This document shows positions 1-9,585 of a stretch of 13,799 nt of DNA, piece after piece; position 1 is the stretch's first letter; every line of letters begins with the position of its first letter. Under the pieces are notes generated by a model. The model was not told where the DNA came from. It did not search any database and worked only from the letters and a program-made list of their open reading frames with translations. Position numbers and translations under genes: made by a program. Location: the NCBI GenBank assembly GCA_027943245.1, contig JANDJZ010001026.1, positions 1-13,799 of the forward strand. The letters run 5' to 3'. Source of the stretch: Acanthamoeba sp. SK_2022b. Taxonomy: Eukaryota; Discosea; Longamoebia; Acanthamoebidae.

Positions 1-186
<186 letters not shown>

Positions 187-226
187 ATATGTTGTCTTAT
201 GATGCGTGCCTGCGTGTACGGGACAG

Positions 227-1468
227 TACATCCGCCCGGACCAACTGACGCTGCCGGACGAGGTGCTCACGTACAACCGGGAGAGTCGCGCCACTCCGTT
301 GTTCGGCCTGCCGTTGGCGGCAGGGTGCGCGCGCAACCTCACCGCATCCTCCCTGCCGATCGTGTGCGAGCGGGCCTTCGAGGTTCTTGACGCCCGCGGT
401 ATTCGTCTCCCTGCTCCTCTCCGCCGGTCGCGGTCTGCTAGCTGTGGTGGGTGGTGGGTGGTGGGTGGTGGGTGGGTGGTGGGCACGCACGTGCGTGTAA
501 CCTCCCTTTCCTGACTTCCTCCTCTTCTTCTTCTTCTTTCCCTTCCTCGTCGCGCGGCCGGTGGCCTTTTCAGCGGTGGAGGTGGAAGGGATCTTCCGAG
601 TGTCCGGCAGCACTGCTCTCCTCAATGAACTCAAGCAGCGCTTCGACCGAGGTGCCTCGCCCTCTTCCCCCCCCCACTCCCCTCCCCCGCCAATCCTTTC
701 CCCTCCGCTTCGGTTCGTGGCGCCGTTCTTACGCCCGGGCACTGACGCCCCCCCCCCTTCCCTCAAAACCATGCGTTGGGGCCTCCGCAGGGGAGGACGT
801 GGACCTGGGTTTTGCAGACGTGCATACGGTGGCGGGGCTGCTGAAGCTGTACCTTCGCGAACTACCCGAACCGCTCATGACCTTCCGTCTATACGAGCCA
901 TTCATTGCCGCCGTGCGTCGAAGTCGCGACTGGGATGAGACACGGTGCGTCTGTTCTACTTCGGCACTGAAGGGAGGAGAGGGGGGCGGAGGTGTGTCTG
1001 TCCGTGCGCTCATTGCGGGATATCTCTCCTCTGGCGTGGTCGCCGTCGTCGTCGGCGCGGCACGCATCGCTGGTGTGGCGGCGACAACGATGGCACCAGC
1101 AGGGGCGAGATCCAGGCGCTGGTACAGGAGTTGCCGGCCGAAAATTACGTCCTGAGTGCGCGCCTCTACACCTTGCTGGAACAAGTTGGCGCCAACGCCG
1201 ACAAGAACCTCATGAACGTCAGCAACCTCGCCATTGTGATCGGACCCAACGTATGTGTGCCCGCCAGGCCCTCGTTCTGCTCTTTACCCACACGTCCGCG
1301 CGCGCTCTCTCTCTCCCTCTCTCCGGTTCGCAGGTGATGCGGGCCCCGCCCGATGCTCCCGCAGACCGCATGATCACGGATGCCGGAGCAGTCAACACGC
1401 TGGTCAAGCTGCTCATTCAACACTGCCGCGTCCTTTTCCCGTCCGACCCCCCTGGAGTGCCCCTGTAA
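227..1468 (+). CDS. RhoGAP-domain protein (GTPase-activating protein for Rho-family GTPases), 5' partial, 5 exons
   Basis: Exons inferred at 227-398, 574-651, 791-944, 1103-1250 and 1334-1468 (TAA). All introns are GT-AG, phases agree, and they join to 228 residues. Counting from Tyr1 at 227, the RhoGAP domain covers about residues 22-215: PLFGLPL (24-30), EGIFRVSG with the catalytic arginine finger R66, LLKLYLRELPEPL (100-112) with the conserved Lys102, and NLMNVSNLAIVIGPNV (170-185) with the conserved Asn. Family members speed GTP hydrolysis by Rho/Rac/Cdc42 GTPases and control actin and membrane traffic; the motifs suggest an active domain. The first exon has no Met and is preceded by a plausible acceptor (ACAG at 223-226), so N-terminal exons must lie left of the window; any targeting domain is unseen. 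Introns hold C-runs and a G-rich minisatellite. The domain call is firm; exon 1's left edge is less so. Confidence 0.9.
443..483 (+). repeat. G-rich minisatellite (GGTGGGT-type) in RhoGAP intron 1
   Basis: About 40 bp of alternating GTGG and GTGGG units on the coding strand of the intron at 399-573. Several GGG runs are separated by one to three bases, which fits G-quadruplex formation in DNA or pre-mRNA. No other function is visible. Confidence 0.85.
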
Positions 1469-1647
1469 CCTGCGCCAGCGTGGTGTGTTGTTGTTACCCC
1501 CCCCCCCAAATAATAATAACAACAATCAGAGTGTTGTTGGCGCAACCCCCGCCCGTTTTTGCCCTCGCGGGGGCGTGTATTTACATCTCTCAATAACCTC
1601 TCCCTGAATACGCGTATGTACAACATCCCTTGGCGAGAGCGACGAGG

Positions 1648-3034
1648 CTACGAGCCGCGTAGCCGGGTCAGCATCATCAAGCCTGTCGCCAGACCAATGA
1701 CCGACAGGCAGATCACCGAGCTGGCTGTGCGCTTCTTGTGCTGCTGGGCCAAGCAGACCAGCCTCCTCTGGGCCTCCGCCGTCCCGTAGGCAGCAGCCAG
1801 GGACAGGGGCGTCATCTCCTGCTTGTCTTTCGCCTCTACGCTGGCGCCGTGGCTCAGCAGCAGCTCCTGGTGGCGAGCGAACGTGTCCCGTAACGGATAC
1901 CGTGTTAGGAGCGCCCACAGTGGCGTGCGGGCAGAGCAGCGCCGCTGTGCAGCATAGAGGGATCTGGGAATGAGAAAAATATACCGCGACACCCCAGGCC
2001 GCCTTACGCGCTTCCTCGCGCGGCGCACGAAGCGCAAGGTCGACTGCGTGGTGGAGGGCAGTCCGCCCGGTCATGTCGGACGAATCGACGCCGGACCTGT
2101 CGTGCGCGAGCAGCAGCGCCACCGCGTCTCTGCGCCCGCATACGCACAGCACACGCGCGCGCGCGTCAGTAGGGACACAGGGCGACCGGGCGTGACAGCT
2201 CTCTTCCCAGGCCACAAAACGAGAGAGGGAAGAGAGGGGGGGGGCAAGCGCAAGCGCACTGCTGTAGATGGAGCACTGCGCAGTCAAGTGGCGTGCGGCC
2301 AGCGTGATCGCGGAGGTTGGTGTGGGGGCCATGGTCGAGGAGGAGCTGCAGCAGCTCAACGTCGCCCCGAGTGCTGGCGACGTGGAGTGCGGAGGCGCAA
2401 GGGGCCACAAGCGTAGAGAAGGCAGTGCAGGGCTGGGGAGGCAACGGCTGGAGATTGGCGTCAAGACCGCGCTGTAGGAGAAAGCCAACGATGGCGGTGC
2501 TGCCGCCAACCACGGCGTGCAACAGCACCGAACAGCCAAAGCAATCGCGCGCGTGCAGGTCAGCCCCTGCTTCCACGAGAGCCGCAAACACTTCCTCGTG
2601 CCCTCGTCGTGCCGCAAGGTGAAGAGCCGTCCACCCCGTGGCCTCTTCCGTGAGCCCCACCGCGGCCCCATGGGTGAGCAGGCACACCACCATCGCCACG
2701 TTCCCCTCCCACGCCGCTGCCACGAACACGAACATACTCTCGCGTTATGGCTGTCCGCACAACCAAGAAACACGCAAAGCAACGTTGTTGCTCACGGGGC
2801 GGGGGGGGGTTCACCTAGGTGAAGGGGAACGAGGCCTTGGGAGGACTTGAGATTGGGGTCGAGGTGGTAGGTGTCGAGGAGCTCCCGCACCAACTCGTAA
2901 CTATTACGCGCAATGGCAACGTGAAGTAGCTCGGCCCGCACCAGATGCGTGCTCAAATCCATTGCCTTGGTTTTTCGCCGTGTGGGTGTAGCTTCGTTCA
3001 GGATCATTTTCGCGTGCGCCTCGAATTTCACCAA
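1648..3034 (-). CDS. Ankyrin-repeat protein with possible C-terminal transmembrane anchor, 4 exons
   Basis: Exons inferred on the minus strand: 3034-2815, 2716-2260, 2129-1985 and 1944-1648, giving 372 residues. At least six or seven ankyrin repeats are recognisable: GLVPLHLAAWEGN (rebuilt exactly across intron 1), GWTALHLAARRGHEEV, ASALHVASTRGDVELLQLLL, GRTPLDCAVLHLQQDAVALLL (across intron 2), GRTALHHAVDLA, RTPLWALL with QELLLSHGASVEAKD, and MTPLSLAAAYG. Ankyrin repeats are protein-binding scaffolds; the partner is unknown. The last about 25 residues are hydrophobic (SSVICLSVIGLATGLMML) between basic flanks (KKR and RLR), resembling a tail anchor. The start is the first Met of the exon, with T-rich sequence upstream. 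Introns 1 and 2 (98 and 130 bp) are well supported. Intron 3 (1984-1945, only 40 bp) is the best phase-compatible choice but uncertain. It converges with the RhoGAP gene. Confidence 0.83.
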
Positions 3035-3044
3035 GCTTTCTGAT

Positions 3045-3107
3045 AGTAGAAAAAAAAAAAACTAAAAAAAACTAAAAACTAAAAAAACCTAAAAATCTAT
3101 AAGTTGA
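3045..3107. repeat. A-rich low-complexity tract between ankyrin and IGBP1-like genes
   Basis: Long A-runs separated by CT or CCT (A13, then CTAAAA-type units). On the coding strand of both flanking genes it is T-rich, lying upstream of the ankyrin start and downstream of the IGBP1-like stop. It may take part in 3'-end formation or promoter openness; this is inference only. Confidence 0.75.
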
Positions 3108-3152
3108 TGTTTGAAACTGGGCCTCATTCATTTTTAGGGCAGCAAGATGAGC

Positions 3153-4627
3153 TCAGCCCTGGTTAATGCGGTTGCCCCATCCACTTGGGTGGGTATCCTT
3201 GTAGTCGTCCCACTCCCGCACCTTCTGAAGGGCTCCATCGCTTTCGTCAGTATCGTCGTCGTCGTCGTCGTCATCACTACTGCATTTTGCAGACTCGCGG
3301 GGCTTGGATTTGGCCGCCAGGCGCATCTCCACGGCAGCAGCCTCCTCTATGCTCACTGTTGGTAGGTTCCACGAGGGACCAAACACCTCTTGTAGTTTGC
3401 GTTCTCTCTGTGTGGCCCTGCTTGGGAGCAGCCCCTCTCCTAACGGTGCCAGCTGAGTTGTTGACAGATTGTTTGCGCGTGGTTGTGAACATTAGTAGAG
3501 CATGAGAAAGCGAAGCCGAAGGAAAGCTACCCTGGTGTCATCCTGTGAGCTCTTGGGGCGTTCCTGCTGGGCCCTCTTGGCGTCCAGCTCAAGCGCTGTT
3601 TCCGATGTCGACATCCGCTCAGCCAGCGGAAGTTCCTGTTGGGTTGCAGAACGATCGATCAGCGGTCCCTTCTCCTTCGTTTCTCAGACCAATGCGGGCC
3701 ATGCCTTCTCGATAGCTTCCAATTCGTGGATGGCCTTCAAAACGGCAAGCTGGATGGTATTTAGCCACAGCTCTCTCTCGAGTTCCTCGTCGAGGTGATC
3801 TTCCTCATCGTCCTCCTTGCCGCCAGCTTGCCCTGCGTCCGCACGTGGCCACAAATCATTTGTGAGTGAGTGTGCTGGTGCATGACGTCTCTCATGGTCA
3901 GAACGGAAAAGACCTCGACGCTCTCGAAGCTGTTCCAATGCTCGCTGCAGCTCGCGTTCTCTCCGGGCGCGATTGATTCTTTCCGTTCGCTGCGCCGTCG
4001 GCTGGAGCTGCGTCTCGCGATGCCACACATTGAGGTCCTGTGTTGTAGGCCACCGTCAGGAACGAGGAAGAACGGCTAATTTCATTGGAAAGAGGAGAGC
4101 GGCAAGAATAACACCAAACCTCTCTGGACAGCCCCTCATGCCGTTCCAGTTCGCCGAGGAAGGCCAAGAAGCACGCCTGCAAACAGTACGCACATGAGCG
4201 CGGGTGGTTTAGTGCCTGCGCGCGAGTAGCACTAAACCTGCGCTCTCCTGAGGTTGTGGGCGCGCTTGGTCAGGCCAGATGCCTGCCCGAGCACCCCACC
4301 CAAGAAGTAGGGCACAAGCAGATACCTGCCACGCCAATGGTTTACATGGAGCAGTAAGTGCCATGCCCAAATTCAATAATCCATCATCATCATCATCATC
4401 CTCACGCACTTGAGAGAAGATGTATTGAAGTCATCCAGTCGTTCGTTGCGGGAAAAGAGGGCCGGGAGAGCGGACTGCTGGAGGACGCTACAACGTTCCC
4501 AGGCGGCGAGGGCTTCTTCGACCGCACCTTCACCTCTTTCCAAGGCACGCTGTTGTTTCCAGGCCGCGGCGAACGCTACAGGCAACGTGTGAAAGGTGGG
4601 AGTGGTAGGAACAGCCTGTGGCTCCAT
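3153..4627 (-). CDS. IGBP1/TAP42 family protein (alpha4, regulator of PP2A-type phosphatases), 6 exons
   Basis: Minus-strand exons inferred: 4627-4410, 4325-4238, 4176-4120, 4007-3690, 3635-3531 and 3407-3153. They join in phase to 346 residues, close to the usual length (human alpha4 is about 340). Landmarks in order: [20 protein letters not shown] across intron 1, [25 protein letters not shown], the basic helix [18 protein letters not shown], acidic [45 protein letters not shown], an eight-Asp run coded by GAC/GAT triplets, and the family signature [18 protein letters not shown] at the C-terminus. The family binds and stabilises catalytic subunits of PP2A, PP4 and PP6 in TOR-linked signalling. 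An in-frame 81-bp stretch (about 3922-3842) inside exon 4 has GT...AG ends and may be a further intron. Intron 1 holds an ATG-triplet repeat next to the donor. The start is the Met at 4627, giving the usual N-terminal length; an in-frame upstream Met exists at 4735. Confidence 0.93.
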
Positions 4628-4839
4628 GATCGATTGATTCAACCAAGTCTCTTGGACGCTTTTCTTTCCGGAGCCTTCACACACACACAGAAGAGAGAAA
4701 GAGCCTTTTGCTTTGTGCATTTTCCTTGGCCCCAATTTTTTTAATTATTCCTATTTTCGTGGTAGCGGCAACTCCAACAAAGTACAAACAAAACGCAGCG
4801 CTGTCCGGAGGAGAGCAAGAACAGCCTCGGAGGAAACGT

Positions 4840-5608
4840 TTATTCGTCCTGGCTTGTGGCCCGACACTCCCCGGAAGCGGGAAGCAAGTAGTGGTGCTGA
4901 TCGCCGCCGGCGTGGCGGGTGGTGGTGGCCTCTGTGGCGTCGAAGAGCTTGTTTTGAGAGGATAGCAGGTCGAGGAAGTCCTTGACCTCTCCCTCGGACT
5001 TCTCGGCCTTGAGGCCCTGGGGTAGCGTGACCCCGAGACCCTCCTGCTGCGCCACTGCTTGCTGCAGCTTCTGCACGAGAAGGGCATGTTGATGAGGCAC
5101 GAGGTGGTGGTCGAGCCCCTCCATGCCAGCCGGCAGAGATATAAGAACAGGTGCTGGCAAGACGTGCACGCCCGGTGCGAGCAGCGCTGCTGGTGGCGGT
5201 ATCGGTGTGGGCGGCGTACGCCGTTGGCTAGCCTGCCCGTGAGAGAGATCGAACTTGTACCGCTTCCCGCCTCCTACGCTTCGTCGTGGGGCTTCGCCCT
5301 GCTTGCCCGTCCAACAAAACTCGATCTCATCGAGCTTTCGCTTCCGTGCATCGCTCAATCTCCCCTTGCTCTTGGCCAAACGCTGACTCCTGATCCAAGC
5401 GTAGAGCGCTGCATTTGATTTGTTGGGCACGAATGTGTGTCCATGCTGCTCCTTGAAGCTTATCAGTTCCTGCAATTCGAAGTTGTTGTGTGAGAGACCA
5501 CTACCACTACCACCACCTGACCCACCTCCACACGCGTGTATACCAAGCGCACGCGGAAATTGAGTAGAGTAAACGGGCGAGCAAGAGTAAAAGAGAGAGA
5601 GAGAGAGA

Positions 5609-5676
<68 letters not shown>

Positions 5677-6626
5677 TGTGTGTGTGTGTGTGTGTGTTGG
5701 AGATATCGTACGCTGTATCGCTCTTCCCAAATGTCGTTCCACTTGGCGTTGACGGTACGCGTATCGCTCTCAAAGAGCCCCAGCTCCAACAGCTTTGCCA
5801 TCCTGTGCGCCGGCAGTCGGCTCTCCCGGAAGAAGGCTCGCTGATCCTTCACCCACCTGCACTGTCACATTAACATCACACAAGGCATTCATTTCGTGTG
5901 ACGATGTCCTTGCCTTGAGTATCCCCCGCCATCCGCGAACGCGTACCAATAGAGCTTACGGTTCGTGTTCTTGAGAGACCTGATTGATTGATGGACGCGC
6001 TTGAACTCCACCAGCTCCCGGAACTTGCGCTCCCACTTCTCTTCACTGCTGCTGGTGCAGCGAAAGTCTGCTCGTCGGTCTGCTGTCGCGTCTCCTCCTC
6101 CGCTCTGATGCCGTTGCTGGTGTGTGTGTGAGTGATGGCAGGTGTCCTCGTGCTGCTGTTGCTGGCTTTCAAAAGGTAGCTCTCGGTGCGTCGGAAGCTG
6201 AAGTAGACTCGGCACGAGCGGTAGCGCCAACGGCAGCTGATGGTGGTGGCGGTGCTCCTCCAGCGCCGTCTCCCCGACGGGAGTTGAGTGGGCAGACTCA
6301 GCCGTGGGGTCGTGGGCAAAGTGGTGCAGCAGGTGTATGGACACAAGCTCGTGCTCCTGCTCTCCCAGGGAGTCATGGTGGCCAAGATGGGCATAGGGGC
6401 GTGAGGCCTCTTCCGCGTGTTCATGGAGATGGCCGTAGCAGGACCCCCAAGCAAATCTGACTCGCCTTCGGTTTCCTCTCCCGCGGCACGCACTTCTTTG
6501 TGTTCTTGGCGATATATCTTTTCGCTTTTGATACGATGTGAAGCGGTAAATCCCCAGAGACGAGGCGGCCTCCGCAGTGAAGGAAATAACAGGAAGCAAG
6601 GGTTCATCTTCGGCTTGGCGCTGCAT
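4840..6626 (-). CDS. Helicase-associated (HA) domain protein with two HA repeats, no helicase core, 3 exons
   Basis: Minus-strand exons inferred: 6626-5947, 5856-5712 and 5469-4840, 484 residues. HA repeat 1 (about residues 197-255) runs KFRELVEFKRVHQSI, then LYWWVKDQR rebuilt across intron 1, then RMAKLLELGLF. HA repeat 2 (about 263-336) runs WNDIWEERYS, joined across intron 2 to ELISFKEQHGHTFVP, then LYAWIRSQR and LDEIEFCW. Both keep the W-I/V-x-x-Q-R core. The N-terminal third is rich in His, Gln and Glu; the C-terminal 150 residues are Pro/Gln-rich with HALLVQKLQQAVAQQ as a possible short helix. HA domains occur beside DEAD/SNF2 helicases and, in stramenopiles, in stand-alone tandem proteins thought to bind nucleic acid; the precise role is unknown. 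Intron 2 (5711-5470) carries a long GT/GA microsatellite. The start Met and the lack of introns in exon 1 are the weakest parts. Confidence 0.82.
5592..5698. repeat. GA then GT microsatellite inside HA-gene intron 2
   Basis: (AG)n at about 5592-5610 is followed by (TG)n at 5612-5698 with one GG interruption. On the coding (minus) strand this reads as (CA)n then (CT)n, 5' of the splice acceptor. The CT part could act as a polypyrimidine element. Thr-His and Cys-Val open frames across it are artefacts. Confidence 0.95.
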
Positions 6627-6736
6627 CGCGTCACACGGGCCAGGTGGGGTCGGAATTTCCAGAATGTGGGGCTTTCTCACAGACCCACACACGAGGCGAC
6701 AGCAGCAACGTCTGCCTTCTACACAAGTCTCTATGG

Positions 6737-6790
6737 TCTGGTGGTGATGTTTTGGTATTGTGGTGTTGTGGTGTTGTGGTGATGGTGTGG
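6737..6790. repeat. GTG-type minisatellite patch, start of the satellite block
   Basis: Units of TTGTGGTG and GTGGTGAT on the + strand, directly followed at 6791 by the same repeat in inverse orientation (CAC-type). The junction can fold into a long imperfect hairpin. It lies about 110 bp upstream of the proposed start of the HA-domain gene. Confidence 0.85.
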
Positions 6791-7665
6791 AGTTCACAAC
6801 AACAACACCACAACATCACAACCATCACAACACCACCACAACATCACAACACCACCACACCATCACAACACCACCACACCCCCACACCACCACATCACCA
6901 CAACATCACCACACCATCACAACACCACAAAAAATACCACTTCCACTTCTCCACTACATCACAACCACAACACCAAACACAACACAACACACAACACAAC
7001 ACCACACACAACTTTGACACCACCAGCACAACCACCACAGCAACACCATAACCTGTCACCACCACCACAACCACATTACCACCACCACCTGACCACCACC
7101 ACCACTTGACCACCACCTGACCACCACCACCACCCCAACAGTATCACCACAACAACACCAACATAGCACCACAACATCACCATAACCCAACAGTATCACC
7201 ACAACATCACCACATCACCACAGCATCATACCATCACCACAACCCTACACACAACATCATCACAACACCACATCACCACAACAACACCATAACACCAAAA
7301 CACCATCACAACACCACCACAACAACACCATAACACCAAAACAGCACCACAACATCACCACAAAATCACCATCACAGCAACAACACCATAACAATGACAC
7401 CATCACAACACCACACCATCACCACCACATCACCACAACAACACCACCACAACACCACCACATCCCCACAACATCACCATTACACAACAATAGAATAACA
7501 TCACCACAAAATCACCACATCACCACAACACCAACACCACCAAACCACCACAACTACAACACTACCCCAACATCACCACATTGGCAAAACAACATCACAA
7601 CAACATCATCACAACATCACCACAACGCCACAACATCACCACTACACCACAACACCACCACAACA
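6791..7665. repeat. CAC/AAC/ATC minisatellite, + strand almost free of G
   Basis: Degenerate array of ACCACA, ACATCACC and ACACCACC units with no fixed long period. G is nearly absent from the + strand over about 870 bp. A variant block at about 7077-7130 carries CACCTGACCACC, the reverse complement of a motif in the GTG array at 8868-8985, so the two arrays are related but inverted. Open frames here give Thr/His/Gln/Asn-rich strings and carry no domain. Confidence 0.95.
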
Positions 7666-7828
7666 AACTGAGTGTTCAGGAAAATGAGGCAGTGACTCTT
7701 TTCCTGTATACAGCACCTGTCTGGGAAGGTGTCCTAAATGTCTACAGCTGCATGACTGCTGATTTGACTGTTGAAAACTGTAGACATATCAAGAAGGGGC
7801 AGTGTCTCATTTTCCTGAACACTCAGTT
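7666..7828. mobile_element. MITE-like element with 23-bp perfect terminal inverted repeats
   Basis: The left end 7666-7688 begins AACTGAGTGTTCAGGAAAAT and is matched exactly in reverse complement by 7806-7828. The interior (about 117 bp) is unique sequence with its own inverted repeat (TGTCTACAG ... CTGTAGACA) and no coding capacity. It interrupts the CAC-type array, which continues on both sides in the same orientation. A TA follows the right end but the left flank is AA, so no clean target duplication is seen. The superfamily is not assigned; a Tc1/mariner-like origin is possible. Confidence 0.85.
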
Positions 7829-8289
7829 AACACCTCAACCTCACTACAACAACACCAGAACACCACAAAAAAGAACACCACCACAACATCACCACACCAT
7901 CAGCACCACAACATCACCACTACCCCACCACTACAACACCACAACAACACCACAAAAAAGAACACCACCACACCATCAGCACCACAACATCACCACAACC
8001 CCACCACTACAACACCACAACAACACCAGAACACCACAAAAAGAACACCACACCATCACAACACCACACACACAAAACCACTTCACCATACACACCACCA
8101 CAACATCACCACAGCATCACCACAACATCACCTTCAAAACATCATAACAACATCACAACAACAACACCATCACAACATCACCACAACATCACCACAACAC
8201 GCCACAACATCACCACACCACCACCACTACAACACAACACCACCACACCATCACCACAACCACCACAACCACAACAACACCACACCATC
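7829..8289. repeat. CAC/AAC minisatellite, right of the MITE
   Basis: Continuation of the G-poor array. It contains a local tandem duplication: a block including ACCACAAAAAAGAACACCAC and the following CACCATCAGCACCACAACAT recurs two to three times between about 7845 and 8055. No gene is supported. Confidence 0.93.
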
Positions 8290-8737
8290 AGCCCTGCCAG
8301 CCAGTTGTGGTGGTGGGTTGCTTGTACCAGTATCCCTATGGTCTTGCCAGTTGTGAGGGTCTTTGCTTGGGATCTGCTGGAGCAGCTAGTAAATCAGAGT
8401 CACCTCCCCTTCCCAGGACACAGAGAAAGCGTCCTGAGCCTCCATGCCCAGCATGAGGAACAGACTGTTGATACTGGTTGATTGTCCATGGACCCAGCTT
8501 GAGATGCATGTGAGTGATGCTGTTTGGGCCAAGGGACCCTGGTGGCGTTGCCAGGTCCCTCAGGATCTTGGGAGCTGGCGCAGGGATACTGGGTGATGGC
8601 GGCCCGCCTCATCGAAGGCAGCTGGTTTCCAGAGTGGCGTAGCGAGCCATGCGGCAGGCGCAGCTCTTGGAGGACAGCAGGGTGGCTTCCACAGTCCTGA
8701 GCTACGCTGTGTTGTGGCGCGAGTTTGTGGAGTTTGA
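8290..8737. other. Non-repetitive island between oppositely oriented satellite arrays; possible degraded coding remnant
   Basis: About 450 bp of mixed-composition, GC-richer sequence between the CAC-type array on the left and the GTG-type array on the right. Two short plus-strand stretches look protein-like: one near 8579-8642 (QGYWVMAARLIEGSWF) and, in another frame, one near 8645-8740 (RAMRQAQLLEDSRV, then LSYAVLWREFVEF). They cannot be joined without a frameshift, and I do not recognise a family. It could be a gene or transposon fragment trapped in the satellite. No start, splice structure or RNA gene is evident. Confidence 0.5.
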
Positions 8738-9585
8738 GCATGTTGTGGTGTGGTGGTGTTGTGGTGTTGAGGTGGTGTGGTTGGTGTGGGCGTGAGTGGT
8801 GTTATAGTTGTGGTGGTGTGCTGTGGTGGTGGTGTAGTGGAGTTGTGGTGGTGGTGGTGGTGGTGGTGGTCAGGTGGTGGTCAGGTGGTGGTAAGGTGGT
8901 GGTGGTCAGGTGGTGGTAAGGTGGTGGTGGTCAGGTGGTGGTAAGGTGGTGGTGGTCAGGTGGTGGTGGTGGTGGTGGTCAGGTGGTGTGGTTGTTGTGA
9001 TGGTGAGTTATGTTTTGTGTTGGTGTTGTGGAGTTGTGGTGTTGTGGTGGTGTGGTGTTGTGGTGATGTTGTGTGGTTGTGATGTTGCGGTGATGTTGTG
9101 ATGCTGATGTGATGGTTTTGTAGTTGTGGTGGTGGTGTTGTAGTGGTGTTTAGTGGTGTTGTGGTGGTGTTGTGGTGTTTAGTGGTGTTGTGGTGTTGTT
9201 GTTGTGGTGGCGATGTTGTGCTGATGCTGTGGTTTGACATTGTGGTGGCGTTGTGGTGTTAGTGATGTGGTGCTGTGGTGTTGTGGTGAGGGTGTGGTGT
9301 TGTTGAGGTATTGTGGTGTTGGTGTTGTGGTGAGGTATTGTGATGGTGGTGATGATGTGGTGGTGTTGTGGTGGTTATGTGGTTGTGGAGTGGTGGTTAT
9401 GTTGTGCTAATGCTGTGGTGTGCTGTGGTGTTGTGGTGTTGGTGGTGTGGTGTTGTTGTGGTGTTGTAGTTGGGGTAGTGGGGTGGTGGTGGTGGTGGTG
9501 GTGTGGTGTTATTGTGTTGTGGTAGTTGGGTGGTGGTGTTTTTGTGTTGTGGTAGTTGAGTGGTGGTGTTGTGATGGGGTGTTCT
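8738..9585. repeat. GTG/GTT minisatellite, inverse orientation to 6791-8289
   Basis: The + strand is made of GTGGTG, TTGTGGTG and GATG units with almost no C. At 8842-8990 a tighter higher-order repeat alternates GGTGGTGGTCA and GGTGGTGGTAA blocks, rich in GG doublets. The array runs directly into the 5' LTR of the copia element at 9586. Open frames (Trp/Val/Cys runs) are artefacts. Confidence 0.95.

Noticed and set aside
197..772. 191-codon minus-strand frame over the first RhoGAP exons
   Set aside because: Arg/Gly/Pro-rich shadow of a GC-rich coding region; the + strand shows a full RhoGAP motif series there.
1526..2782. Uninterrupted 418-codon minus-strand frame across the ankyrin locus
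   Set aside because: Ankyrin motifs lie mainly in other frames joined by splicing; only exon-sized pieces agree, and it reads through inferred introns.
3045..3107. A-rich tract with CTAAAA and CCTAAAA units as an interstitial telomere
   Set aside because: The units are irregular and do not form a CCCTAA or CCCTAAA array.
6644..8356. Long Thr/His/Gln/Asn-rich open frames in the CAC-type array
   Set aside because: The strand nearly lacks G and the units rarely contain TAA or TAG, so frames stay open by composition. There is no domain, start context or splice logic.
8725..9525. Trp/Val/Cys-rich frames in the GTG-type array, and their antisense Thr/His frames
   Set aside because: Same composition artefact in the inverted array.
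6737..9585. CRISPR array
   Set aside because: There is no fixed repeat with unique spacers; this is degenerate triplet-based satellite in a eukaryotic genome with introns.
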